Part shown: in pieces, positions 1 to 13,600 of the stretch | How positions within the stretch are numbered: position 1 is the stretch's first letter | How the letters are laid out: every line of letters starts with the position of its first letter | DNA from: Eopsaltria australis | Lineage: Eukaryota > Chordata > Aves > Passeriformes > Petroicidae | Reading direction: 5' to 3' | NCBI GenBank assembly: GCA_034509425.1 | Contig: JAVTVJ010000072.1 | Span: 4,402,001 to 4,466,000 of the forward strand | Length of the DNA: 64,000 nt | Position numbers and translations under genes: made by a program | The notes under the pieces: generated by a model | The model's input: the letters and a program-made list of their open reading frames with translations, nothing else | Database searches by the model: none | What the model was told of the DNA's origin: nothing

Positions 1-569
1 CTCTTCTTAGATAGGAGATGCATTTATTCCAAAGGGCTCTTTTATGAGAGAGTTAAAGAACAATGTGGTATTGAATGCTGCACCTGTTTATTCCTGAGGA
101 TTGCCACAAGTCTGCGTTTACCATGCTGTGTGTTGTTGAGCACTATAGAAATGCAAATATAGCACTCATCCTTAGGCTACATCACAGCCTCTAGCACATA
201 GTGCACTTGTGAGCACCATAGGAAAGCTTAAGCTTAGACAATAATTTTTGTCTCCAAAGGAAGCCTTGAACTGTGGATAGAGCCATATGCAGCATAATAG
301 GAAGACAAAAAGGATACAGAGAGCCCCTTTGTGTAAGCTCCTGAGCGTGATGGGAGTTATATCAAAGAGAGATCAAGAATGACATCCTGCATCCCAGTGT
401 AGTTGCACATCACACTGCACTTCCACAGGGTGCAGAGAGCCCATCTGGCAGATGCCACAGAGGAGGCCTCCTCCAGACCCTGCTGCTTCTGTCATTTAGC
501 TCATGTGCTCTTTAATGCTATAATTGGAAAAGGATGGCTCGCTTTGCATGAAGGATTAAAGTGACTCAG
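1..569. other. unannotated AT-rich sequence
   Basis: No open frame of note, no repeat I recognise and no RNA gene. It runs up to the CR1 fragment that starts near 570. Confidence 0.6.
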
Positions 570-735
570 ATCATACATCGTGGGATAACTCAGCTTGGAA
601 GGGATCTCTTGAAGTCATCCCATTTAAACACCTGCTCAAAGCAGGATCAGGGGTCATATCACACTTGGTTACTCAGGGCTTTTATCTAGTCTGGTTTTCA
701 GGGATGAAGACTCCATTAAGTCCTAGAACTGTGAC
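570..735 (-). mobile_element. CR1 LINE 3' fragment
   Basis: The plus strand reads as the reverse complement of a CR1 3' end. A 'cttggaagggatctcttga' segment is followed by a 'cctgctcaaagcaggatcag' segment, then by a stretch ending 'gatgaagactccat'. These occur in the order seen in CR1 3' regions read on the antisense strand. The short tail repeat at the 3' tip is badly eroded ('tcatacatcg'), so this is an old, 5'-truncated copy. The 73- and 77-codon open frames across it are incidental. Confidence 0.8.
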
Positions 736-3700
736 AGACAGAGAGGCAGGGTCAAAACACAGTAGAGGAAGAAAGGGAAGAGAAAAACAGAGGTCTTTTC
801 TTGCAGTATATTCAGCAAATATAAATACATGGGAAAAGTATGCATTTCCAATAATGACAAATGTACAGTGTGTCTCCAATGAATAGATAATATCAGGGTA
901 AAATGGAAAGGGCAAAAATAATTACTTTAAATTGAGTTAGGCTAAATCAATGTGCTCAAAATGAGTGATGGGTCTCTGCTATGCCATCAGTTATATTAAT
1001 GAACTAACTGATGTATTTTAGGCCTAGGAATATGTATTTATGCAGCTATATGTACAGAATAATACATGAATGATGGTTAATTTTAATATCTGACTTATTT
1101 ACATGAATCATTGAAACTCACAGAAATTATCTGGGGTGGCCACAATAGGGAAGTTAGCGTGAGAGCAGCCACAGAACTTGCTAACTGAGGAGATTGGAAA
1201 GCTCTGCCTCAGGTAGTTAGCACTTGATGCTTAGGCTGCAAGAAGCTGGTTGCAATGAAGGAGAGAAAAAACATGCAGGAATGATAGCATACAAGTATAA
1301 GGCAAAATGAAACATTCTAGAAAGTCTACATTATCTTTAGGAAGGCCTTAAGTCAGGGCAGAGCTAAATATGAGATCTACTACTGTGCTGTAATTCATCT
1401 TGGATGCTGTAATTGTTTTACACGAGGTAAAAAGAATTTGTTTTATAAATGTATAATGGATATTCTCAATGTCTAATCAAGACACCTTGAATCCCTATTC
1501 TTTTTCACTCTCTTGCTTTTTTTTTTTTCCTTTTCTTTTCTGGGAGACTATCCAAGTTATCTTTACAGTTTAATTCTGTATTTAATCTTAGATGATGTTT
1601 TAGAATTACCCACCTATCAATGAACATCTTCTATGGGTATGCTATGATTTATAGTAATTTGCTTCTAGGTCAATCTGCTGCTGGCTAAACCGTGTTCTGT
1701 AGGATGCAACTGGATGTCTAGAAGGAGTTTTCAACCCTCAGAGGCTGCGTATGACATTCAGCTTTTTTGCAAAATCAGGCCACATTTGACAAGTTGTGGG
1801 GAAAAAAAGCTTGAAAAAGATAACAGCAGCTCTGCATGTGACTTTTATGCTAGAACCTACAATGATGGGAATAATGACAAAATGTGTTCAATTGGCAATT
1901 ATTCTAAAAAACCTTTCAGGGCTAGCCACAGAGTTCACGTAGTACAGAGAAACATTGTGATAGTAATAACTGAAACTAAAAGACACTGACAGAATGATTG
2001 TACTAAAAGATGTTGAGAGCTTAAAAAGATAGTTTTAGTGTCACAGTCTTTAATTCATCTAACCATGGCCATTTCCAGCAGCTAGGTATTAATTAAATGC
2101 ACTCCAGTTACTGCCTAACATTTGAATCTGTAGTACTTAGATGCTTTTTTCTTTTTCTGAGGTCTAAACTTTGCCCAGCTCTCATGAACCATCGAATGTG
2201 TAACGACAGTAGTCCACCTAATATACATGTTCAGGCTTTCCTTATTTTCCTTGCATCATTAATGTATGAGAACTGCTATGGCTTTCTTGAGGAAGGTAGG
2301 CACAACAAATATCACTTAGAAAATTCTACTGGTATTTATTATTATCAAAATCCTAAGGAATAAACAGTGAAGACACATCATACCAGCCAAGCAACAGCAT
2401 CATACTAGCCAGAGGCTCTTGGAAATCAGAGTCATTAAGTCCTCGTCCTCTGCCCCTAGACAGAATGTGCTATTCCTAGCTCATGTCATGCTTGACAGGA
2501 GCCTGTCTGCCCCATCCATAGAGGTCCTAGAATTTAAAAAGGTCCTATTCTACCAATTTTTAGTGAGATATCTTCTCATGGACCACAGGATTCTGAAGCT
2601 GCTAAGGAACTGTGGAAATGAAGAAATATCTTGGTGTTGTTTATCCACCATGCCACAGTATCAGTGTGCTGCAATAAGGTGCCATAAAAAGCTGGAAAAT
2701 GTAACCATACTTCTTTAGTTTTGAAGATTTAAATGATCCATACCTCAAAGAGAAAGATTTTAGAGCCCCAGCTGCAGCATTTTAAACTGTTTTATAAAAG
2801 TATTGTTTTGCTTTCTCAATTCACAGGTTTCCTCTCCAGCTTCCTTGTTATATTCTAAATTAATAGCAGGACTGTTCTATACCTATTTTTCCTCAAGAAG
2901 AGAAAAAACAAAAGCATAGAATGACTGCCAAATCTCACTGATTATATAGAAAAATTATGCCATCAGCTCAAAATTGATGTAAAACGACTTCATCCCTTGA
3001 AGGGAGGGAAGGTAATAAGTTTTGGAGTCACAGTCCCTAACTGAGCCAACCAATCAAGATTAATGCTGTCTTCTGGGCTTCAGGACGTAGATTACTCCAA
3101 GGTAATTGATCACTGTAATTCCACCAATTCATACTGAGTACATTCCATGTTTATGGTTGAAATAGGAGTTTATGAGCAGTGTTCTACCCAGTTTTGGAGA
3201 AAGCAAACAACAAAAGAGCCAAATAGGGCTATGCTACCTCATAAAATATTTTTAAGATCTAAGGAACATCTGCTGAAACCTCTGTGTAATTGTCAGTTCA
3301 TGCAGAAATAGTTCATCATGGCTGCTCACTAATTTTCCTTGTGTTCACAATTCTGAATTGCTGGTAAATCTTAACATTGCATTAATGTTAACAAGCATTG
3401 TTTGTATGATCCTACATTAGTCACTGTAAATACCACTTAACCATTGACTTGACAAATACGGCACATTGCAGCGTAAGTAATCATGTCTTACAAATCAAAA
3501 GTGAGATGTGTATTACTCTCATATGGGCGGCTGGCATATTATTTTTTCACCTAAATTCAAATTCTCTCTTTGTCATGAGTAGCAGTAAGCAATTTGTTTA
3601 TTATAATTATTATTATTCCTATTAATTATTTATATTTCAGTGAAGTATGGAAACTACAAAGAAAGATCAGGGTCTCATTATGGCTGGTAAAACCATAGTG

Positions 3701-6700
3701 TAAAAGGCAGATCAGAACTGCTTCACATCATGGATGTTCTAGGAGATTCCAGGAATATTACATCCTATTCCTGGATATTACTTTCACCACATCTTCAGAT
3801 CCTTAGGAGAGAGCAAGACAGTCTCCTCAGCACCTAACTAATTTTGTAAGCCAGTGAGGAGACCATATGCAGGATTTATTCTACATTCTTCTAGTCTTCC
3901 TACATCCTTTCTTAGTCTTTCAGAAAATGTTACCTTGTAAAGAAAGAGGCAATATAATTTTCTGTTAAAACTTATAAATAGTATTTAGGTGTAGCTGTAC
4001 TATAGGGTCCACAGTGAAGACTGCTTTGAGTTGCTGCTCAGCAGTCTTTGTAAGAGTCCTGCTCCACATCTTTTTACTAATTTATCTATACAGCCAAATA
4101 TATTTTCCAAGATAAACATGCCCAGAGAACTTTCAAAAAGCATTGACATTTCCAGTGCTTTCCCCAAAATATCATAATGCTTCTTCACATTACAAGTGCA
4201 GTGGTGCAGAAAGATGCAGTCCCTTATCTCCACTTCTAACACAGATAATGATACTGTATGTGAGTACTTGGTATTAAACTGTGGATTTTGATATTTGATG
4301 ATAATAATATTTTCTCAGATCAAAAGTTTATTTTCTCAGATCCCTTTAAAATACATCTATCGATAGCTGACAATTTAAGTTTGACAGGAAGCAAATGACC
4401 ACCATCCTTATGATCTTGTGTTGCATATCTTTGCTGTACCATCTTTGCTGAAAGTGTGTCAGTTTCAAAATTTTCCAGGCATTTAATGTTTTCCAGTGAT
4501 CTAATTAAGTTACTTGTTCATGGCTTAGAATTGCTTCAGTTTACATACATCAAAATATGTCTTAGATTTCAAAATAGTTAATTTAAAGTCTAGAAATTTT
4601 GGAATAAGTAATTGATCTTTAACTAATTGCTGGTTTTTGATAAAGGCCTCTGTAATGATGTTTGCTTCAGAAGGGTTAAGTGTATAATTTTCTTATCTTT
4701 TTTATATAAAAGATAATTTATCTTAGAAAAGACACTTTACTGACAAAAGTTGGGCTGATTCCAAAATATCTGCTAGAAACAACTATATGATGATATTTCA
4801 TATAAAATAAGGGTGAGTAAATCAAATTATTTGCCAGGAGTTTTTTTTTGTTACTAAAACAGGACCTTAAGCTGGGCAAACAAGTTAAGAAAGAAGTCTA
4901 CATGGATATGCCAGTTCTCTAGCTCTAGGGAGCATATGTTAAGCATTATAAGATCCCAAATGCAACTGTGACTATGCCTAAGTTGTGTCTGTACTCAACC
5001 AGAAACAGCAGATGTCAGATGGAAAGGAGAATAAAGCCTGTCATATTTGTAAAGCACTTGGATCTCTCTCCCTTGGCTCCTATATTTTTGTTTCTAAATT
5101 GTGGGAGGCATAGAAACTTATTTTTGTTTTTGATAAGTCTTTTCACTGTTTATTCTCCCTTTTTATATTGCTGCCTCTGGTAAGGAGGAGGCAGATGAGA
5201 AAAAAATTGTTTCTTATGACCTTTCCTGTCCTGGAAAAAAAAGCCTAAACCAACCTGCTCGTGATTTGTCATCTTGTTTACAAGTTAGCTAAGCTTTGCT
5301 TTTAAAAGGAGCTCCTCTTATGATTTTATAAATTATGTTTGAAGGCAGTTTTACTTCTGTCACTTGGTGCAGCTGTGCAGGGAATATGTTGGAGAATTTG
5401 ATATACTATTGACATTATTTTATGAAAGCAGTGTCAGGTTTTATTTGTGCAGATGATAGCTAAGAGACCCAAGTGACTGGCAGTTATTACTGGGAACATC
5501 AAAGAATATAAGCAGATGGGAATGAAATAGACCCAAATATGGGACAAAAAAGTTATGCCAATTTGTTATACACTGTGTCAAGACATAAGGCATTTAATGG
5601 CATTGCAGATTCCCAGACCAGGTGTATCCTTTTAAATTGAATATTTTTGTTTAACCTACGGGGAAAGAAAAAGAGAACAACCACATAAAAAAGTCAAGGT
5701 TGTCTTGATGACTTCTTCCTACTGAGGTACCCAGCATCTTTGCAAACAGGACAGCTGTTCCAGAGCACCTCATGATAATTTTATTCACAAAATGTGCAAA
5801 AATAGTACCTGAAACATCAGCATGGTTATTATATGAATGGCATACAAATTAGTAAGTACCTGTGGTTTAGGATGACAGCTGAGTCAAACCCATTCTTTGG
5901 CTTGCATGTTCCACACGTGGCAGCATGTTTGACCCTTCAAGGATCTCTCTCAACTCCTCCTGCTCTTGCTTCTGAGGATGCACCCAGGTGCTATTCAGCT
6001 GCTTTTGGAGTTACAAATAAAGAAGGAGATGCATCTTCAATCTGTGACTGGACAGGAAAGAGCTGTAGGGTCTATGGCCCTCGAGTGTTTTACCAAGTGA
6101 GCAGCTACACATGAAGCCTTGCCCAGCTTTGGCTATGCTTTTCTTCCACCTTGTATGGACACAGGAATGAAACCTCACACACCTCAAATATCAGAATATT
6201 TCTATCCATTGTAGTGCCAGCACACAGTAGAAGAGGTCAGAAATGCAGTAATCTTTTTCTTCTTGGATGCTGTTGTCTTCAATTCTCCAAACAATTTTAC
6301 ATTGTTAAAGTTTCATATCTGTGTACAAAACCTGCAGATTGCTGCTATAAAAAATTTACCATGGAGGTACAAAACACTTTTTTGCCCAAGCCTGTGGTAG
6401 TGGAAGTACTAATGAAAGAATTTGAACAATTTGTTTCTGTTGTTTGAACAAGAAACCATAAAGAGGTAACAAAAGTTATCACCACAGGAAAGCAGCTGGA
6501 GTCAATTTTCAAGGTAAGCCTCCAGTCCTATACATCCTTCTTAATAATCTACTTCAAATAGTGATGATACAGGGTTGTTTAGAAGATCAAGTGTAGGGAA
6601 AGGAAAACAAAAATGATGATGTTTCAGCTACTATAATGAAAATTAATTTTTAATTTTTTTAATGACCAAACATACTGGAATAATGAAACAAAATAGTTAT

Positions 6701-7559
6701 ACTGAAGCAAGAAAATGTTTTTGTGTAAAACAAATGGAATTCACAAAACACTGTTAAATATATACAAATTTAATGAGAATATGGTGTTACTAGGAAAACA
6801 TGCTGTGTGGATTACATTAAGCATAGCATTGAAATCTCATAAGGGAATATTAAAAAAAGGAATAAGTTTCATATACAAACTCCCATACTTATTTAGTTTT
6901 CATTTTACACATTTTTCTTTGAAACCAGAAGCACCTGAAGTATTTAAGTATTAAGGCTTTTATCCCCTTACATGGCAGAAGAAGCTGACATTTCAAAAAA
7001 AATTAGGTATCGCTGGGCTGGACTTGGTTTATGGTAACAAGTACTGTTTTCGATAACACTCTAGAGTCAGAGAACCAAAAACTGTGCTAATTATTTAATG
7101 TTCAGAATTAAATGATGGACTGGATTGATGAAACAAAGATGAATACAAAATTTTTCATGAATCTTGATGGTTGCAGTAATGTTTATATTTATATGCAAGG
7201 AGGTGTACTGAGAATTGATGTATTTTCACATTAGATATTGTAGCGTGTCAGAACATTGTAAATAATCTCTATTTTGGCTTTATTTATACAAAGTAGAGAC
7301 TTGCTGAGCATCAGCAAAATCAAAATGGTAGTACTACCTAGCTGCAAATTTAAGGCTGGCATGTTTATAGCTCATGACTTGTTTTATGGGATCAACAAGG
7401 AACTGTTTTGTTCTTTTTAACTGGTCACATGAGGCAAAGCTGGCTGTGGAATAAGATATCACAAATTTATCAAAAGTTATAATTTGATATATATTTGCAT
7501 GAAATCTGAGTGCGTATTATGTATAACCTGCTGTTCATCATGTTGTCAAATCAACCGGT
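736..7559. other. long repeat-poor non-coding stretch
   Basis: AT-rich sequence with only short open frames on both strands, the longest being 99 codons at 2419-2718. None shows a recognisable domain or codon pattern. Low-complexity patches include a T run near 1517-1528 and a TTA-rich patch near 3595-3640. I see no CR1 tail, LTR terminus or RNA gene. It may be intron or intergenic DNA, and undetected conserved regulatory elements are possible. Confidence 0.55.
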
Positions 7560-7690
7560 TGCAATTCTGGCAATATATTTTATTATAACATTATTGCTGC
7601 ATTATTACATAATCAATGTATTATTGCATTATTCAGATTATAATATAATAATATATATAAAATAGATAATAGTAAGTAATAATACTGGCT
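7560..7690. repeat. AT-rich low-complexity tract
   Basis: About 130 bases made largely of repeated 'attatt', 'cattatt' and 'ataata' words, with no fixed period. The 60-codon minus frame over it is rich in Tyr and Ile, as expected from translated AT repeats, and is not a gene. Confidence 0.7.
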
Positions 7691-10600
7691 ATTAAAGTAT
7701 CCTCTTGATACTTATAATCTGTGACTTTTCTGATTCTATTCTGGTTGTGTGTGTTAAAACCACTGAACAGTTTTTGTTCAGCTGTACTGTATTTCAGCCT
7801 CAAGATTTTGACCAATGTTAGAAGAAGAAGGGATATTTTAAAATAAAATATAAAATACCTGACTAGAAAAAATAAGCCTCATCTCTTAAATCCTCTCAAT
7901 TTGCATTTAGTAAAGAGGTAATTCAGCAAAATTAAGAAGGGGAGTGCTGGAAACAGTGATACATGGACACCTTGACATCTAAAGGATGCTCTCTATAACA
8001 GTCCAAAAGTCCCAAGTGATACCTCTGCCTTGTGAAAAGCCTCAGACCTTTCAGAGAAATCCTCTGTCCAGTATCAGCTACTGTTTTAATATGAAGGAGA
8101 TGAGACTTGGGAAAGGGAAATTGCAGGAGCTGAGTCAAGATGGTGAATACTCAGACAACCACATTAAATAATTTGTAGGAGAGAAGATGAAGTATGTTAT
8201 CTGCTGAGCACTTATTTTCAATGTTTGTGTCTTCTAACTTGCATACAGTTAATCACTTTATGTTTTCAAAGGCCACTCTTTTAGGTTTTCTGGTATAAGC
8301 TGAGGCTTGATGCAACAGTGATACTGAAGAATGCTGATATAATATATCAAGGAACAAAGGCTGCCAGGAATAAGATGGTACATGGGAGAGGTTTATGGAT
8401 TCAATGAAGATCAAAACTATCCATGCTGGTAACTTAGTGCTTAGTAACTGTCAAAGGCAGAGTAGAATCACAAAAGGAAAGCTTTACTTCCAAATCAGGT
8501 ATTTCAGCCTCAACACAGGACGGCCCTGGTTCTTGATATGGGGAAGATGTAACTGTGGGAAGAAAGTCATCTGCTCTTCCACTACCTAAATATATTGAAG
8601 TCTAGGTTGATCAGTGAAGCTATGGCTATAATTTTCAAAACGTTATGAAAGGAATAATTAGGTCACTGGCAACTGGTGGGGGAGGGCCATCCTATCTAGT
8701 GTCCCTTTTCCCTCAAGTTCCCTGTCGCCCAAATGGCCAAAGTGACATGACTACGCAATGTTTTTCCATGTAAACTCTACTCCTTCTCTGAAGTCAGCAT
8801 GACACACATCTTATAGATGTCAGGTCCTTGAGCTGCAGAATGGCTTTGCCAGCAACCAAATCAGGAATATGCTGGCTATCAGCATTTAGAGTGGATGTTC
8901 AGTCTCTGGTTTCAGGCAGTCTGACATAGTGCTCTTTAAGCAACCACTAGATAAATGCCAGAACTTCCAAGAATCAAGTTCTCTGATGAGAACAGCTGCC
9001 AAAATTGACTAAAAGTGCAATCTGCTTCCCGTGGATGAGTGCTAAATAAGAGAAAAAACTAAGTACAAGAAACGAAATGGAAAAAAATCTATAAGCTATA
9101 TGGCACATATTCATAAAATCAAAATTTTTTAATGTCAGGATGTGTTAGGGGAGCACCTTGCACTTCTTGACTTTTGTTCTGACATTTTACGCTAGGATGA
9201 ACACAAAACATTCATGGTTGGCTTTTTTCTTACCTGATACTGAAAGTATTTTCAGAAACCAGCAAAACACACAGTATTTCTGCAGCTGGTGTGCAAATAA
9301 CCTTTTTGAAACTGTAATAGTCTTGGCATTTTTTTGAATTATAAAATCATGTACAGACTGGATGAAAAATGATCAGCTCCAAAAGAACAAAGTTTGAAAG
9401 CCTCAGGCTGTGTTCACAGAACTTTTCAAATACACAACAGAACGACAAATTTGCTAAACAGCAAATATACCAAACTACACCTTAACAATGAACAACATTT
9501 TGTCCTGTACTTTGCCCAATATCACCTCTAACAATGACTGAAAAATTGCTTCTTGAATAATGCATTTGGAGAACAAATTCCATTGCTTCTCAGATGTTCT
9601 AGTTAATATTTCTTTCATTATTCAATCAGCTACTCAGATTTTATTTGTCAAATGTTACAATAGCAATCTGGCGTGCTTTTCAAGTAATGATCAGCCACTT
9701 ATAATTGCTACATAAAGCCCAGTATGGAACTTCCCCAAAATCAGATCACATTTTCTGTGGATTATTTCACATGGATGTAGATTTGTGAATGTCACATGTG
9801 ATATCTAGAACCAAAAAAGAATCAGAAGTCAGAGTAAATAAAAGTTTGGTAGCTATGTGGCAAATTTTAATAAGAAACCAGCATAATCTCTCCTTAAAGA
9901 GGAGAAGGGGGAATAATTTTTATTTTTAGCTGGAGTGTTTTAGATTGAATATGTGGAGCGGGAAGGCAGAGATACATTAAGAAAGCATGAGAGTCTGTCT
10001 CAGGATGTTGTGCATTTTCCTTCCCAGATATTTGAAGAAAAGGAAACATACCTATCTGGGTGCTTAGGCAGAGAAATTATATGAAACATAATTTAGAGAT
10101 ATATTTAAAGGAGAATATATAATCAACAGAAAATCAGAAAAGATCACTGAGAGAGAAGAAATAAAGAACAAATCCAGATATTCCAGGTGCTGTTTCATTA
10201 AAGAGCTGACAGAAGTCTGGCAGCAAAAGCAGAGGGTAGTCTTGATTGTTCAAGAGTTTTTCTTCTTTTCAGTCATCAGAGGGAATCATTTGTGATACTG
10301 AGGTTCTTTACAGAACTGGGTAGCAAGGACTCACACGCTCTTTTTTAAATTCACATCTACTGAAATGATTTTTCCAAGAGGTGTTCTTCTTTTGCACAGT
10401 AATTCATTCTAAGAGGTTCTTTGGAACTAGTTTGTTTGAGTTAGAACTACTGAAGAAAGAGTTGAGAAGGAACATGGGGAGATTGTACCCTGGGTGCACT
10501 TGGAAGCAGTAGGAAATGTCACACAAACAGATGAGCAGTTCCAAAAAGCAGAAGCCATACAGGAAATTGTTTTTTATTGAACAATATCCTATGGAGTTCA

Positions 10601-13600
10601 CTGCTAGATATGTTTCGTGAGAACTTGCCTGAACATGCAAAGTTTTCATTTTTGTTGTTATGGAGATGAATATTTGCTTTCCAGAACGGCTTCTGCTGTT
10701 GGCAGTCCTGGAGTGGTTCAGAGACACCAATCTGCAAGCTGCCATACAGTGTCCCTGACCCCACACTGGGTAATGTGTCTTTATTTCAAACTTCAAAAAT
10801 TATATATTGCATATCTGTGCTTCTAGTCAGTCAGGACCAGGCTTCTTTGTGAGCTGTTTAAGTCCACTGATCTCCAAAGGCCATAATTTCCTGTCCTTCA
10901 TATTTTATTTTGCCAAAACCTAGCTGTAGCAATTTGAATGCCCAACACCCTGGGCAGAGGAGTTGAGCTCTGCTGCTGTGCAGCTCTTGGATGCCTTTGG
11001 GAGTATTTGAATGCCCTTCTGCCTTAACCCTTCCAAGTTTTGTCCCGCAGAGTTGTCTGGGTCTGGAGAGCCCCACACACATAGTGTTTATGCCTTGCTG
11101 CCTGCCCCCTCCTTTTTTAAGTCTGCTGGCAAGGTAGAGTAGCAGGAAAACTCTCACTGCGTTTAGGGGCTGAAACCCTGCCTGGCCTTATGTCAGCTTA
11201 TCAAGGGAAGGGTTTGCAGGTTCTCTGTGGTCTTTTGTCCCACAGTGTGCTTTCCATTAGGATTTTTCAGGATGTCACACTTTAATTTTGAGGTACATTA
11301 ATTTTCCTAGTGGTTCGCTAGAAGCAGAATATAAATAATACAAAGGGTTTGTGAGGACAAATGCATTAAAGAGTTTAGATGCAACAATGGTGAGCAACAA
11401 AAACAAAAAGACACAAATAGAGTAAATAATGTATTAGATTAGTATGAGATTAATCTCCTTATTCTTCTTTAAAGTTGTTGTACAGACCTGTACAGGTAAC
11501 TGCAATGACACTTGAATCTATGGAGCAGAATTCTGAAGCAGTAAGCTCAAAGTGCTCAAAGAGGAACCTGCAAAGTTGCACAAAGAAGGTGTAACATCTC
11601 ACTGGCCAGTTTCTGCTAGCCTTACTCAGGATACATGTGTTTGTCCCTACAAATGGTCTTACTGCAACAGATGACTGTGGAATAATCTCCTGTTTGCCAA
11701 TCCGTTTGGAAGAAAAGGTTTATAAAGGAATTAAAATGCCTTGTAAAGGCAGCAGTCTGGAAGATAGACCAGAGCTTGATGAGTACTTATAAACGGTGAC
11801 ATACTATGAAACATTTACTTCTTTTCTCCTCCTACAAACATAAATGCAAGGCAGCACAGCAGAGCTGCTGGTAGTTCTGTTCCTTAACTGAGGATCACAG
11901 CTTAAGTTATTTCCACTGTGCTACACCATCACAAACTGTACAACCACTGCAGAGCCACTTGATCTTCTTTCTGTGTTACTTGGGGACTAAGTTGTTAGCT
12001 ATTAAAGACTTACTGACATCCATTAAAGACGTAAGAAGAATGTCAGCTGGAACATATTTAAAGCCAGGAAGATTATCCCTGTTTGTGGAACTTGAGATAA
12101 ACTACCTTCAGTGGTTTTAAAAGAGATCAAAGCTCCTAGCTATTTCTGCTTCTAGAAACGTTCTTGCCTTTAGTCAGAAATGTGTCTTGTACATGAGAGT
12201 TGCACAGAGGCTGCTTTTTAAGTCTTTCTTAAAAACACTAAGAACCAAACCAAACAATCAGAATTTTTTTTAAAAATCACGTATCTAACAGCTGGTCAGA
12301 TGCACACTGCAGTAGCTTGTTAGACCCTATCTTAGAAGTGAATACTTTATCTTAGGGCACAAGTTAACCCATTAGCTCCTGAAGAAAGAAATAAACAGTT
12401 TGACCCTAAATTCTTGCATTCTTGGGGCAAAGATCAGCAATTTCAAAAAAAGCATTTTACTATTCTTCACATATTCCAGAGGTATTGAAAAATATATATT
12501 TTTCTTTCTCACCTGAATTCTAGCTCTGAGAAATTTGATGAAACAGTAACAAAATGGCATATAAAGTAAGAGGAGCATATTTCTCTGCTTCACCTTTGGG
12601 GAAGAAAATAAGCCAATGAGAAGCTGGAGGGTTTGGGTGGGGAGTCTGAATAATGATGGATGACTGCAAACCAATAAATCTCCCCTTATTCAGGATCAGG
12701 AAGACAGAGGCAGAAACTTCCATGAAGGAAGGCAGGAAACAACCTTGGTCCCATTTCTGAGCATTTACTAGTTTTCCAGCAGTTACTAGCCAAACACACC
12801 ATGCAACCTACTCCAGGGCTTCTGGTTAAGGGCTTTTGGCGCCTATATCACTGAAGTCATGAATGATCTCTCACAGCCCTGAGAATTCTCACTGTAAAAA
12901 CTGATCAGACTACATCTGCTAAATAATCTGTGTGCAAGTATGCATGTACATTTAAAAATATGGTGGCTGGTATGCATGCTAAAGCTCAACTTTCTACTGG
13001 ATTTATTCTCAGCAGATGTATGGAACAAAGAAAAGCACATGGGATGTGATCCAGGTCACTCTTAGCTGATGAAAAGGTCCACACTGATTTCCATGAGCTG
13101 CCCCTGAGTCTAATAGGGCATCAGAATTTCAGAGCTTGTTCATACACTGTAATCAGCTGCTGAGCAAAACTGCCTTTCAAGGTCAGTTTTGGTTTAGTCT
13201 GTCCCTTGCCCCCCTTCACAAATTATTCCTGTTCTTCTGATAGATTTTCAAGGAAAAATTGACCGTGCATCAGCATAATGTTCACCGTATGCCTTTCAAG
13301 AGAGACTTCTACAAAATGTGTTCTAATATTTCTTAATAAGTCATAAGTGCACTTGAAGAAAATGGGGTTTTTTGGGTATTTTCTGGTTTTTTGGGGGGGT
13401 TTTAGAGTGGGGTTTTTTCATCTGTATTGCTGGATAAATTTTCAGGTATAGGTCATCCACATGAAAACACAATCCTATGAATGGGGCTATTGTCAGAAAG
13501 TTGTATATATTCCAGCCAAGGTAGTAGTAATACAACCTGTCAGCTGGTTTGCCGTATGAGAGCAAGGTGGGATTTTTTCCCCCAAGACTGACAGTGCATT

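Noticed and set aside
13350..13425. G-rich patch as a G-quadruplex
   Set aside because: G tracts are separated by loops of up to about 16 bases, so it is a poor fit compared with 32986-33026.
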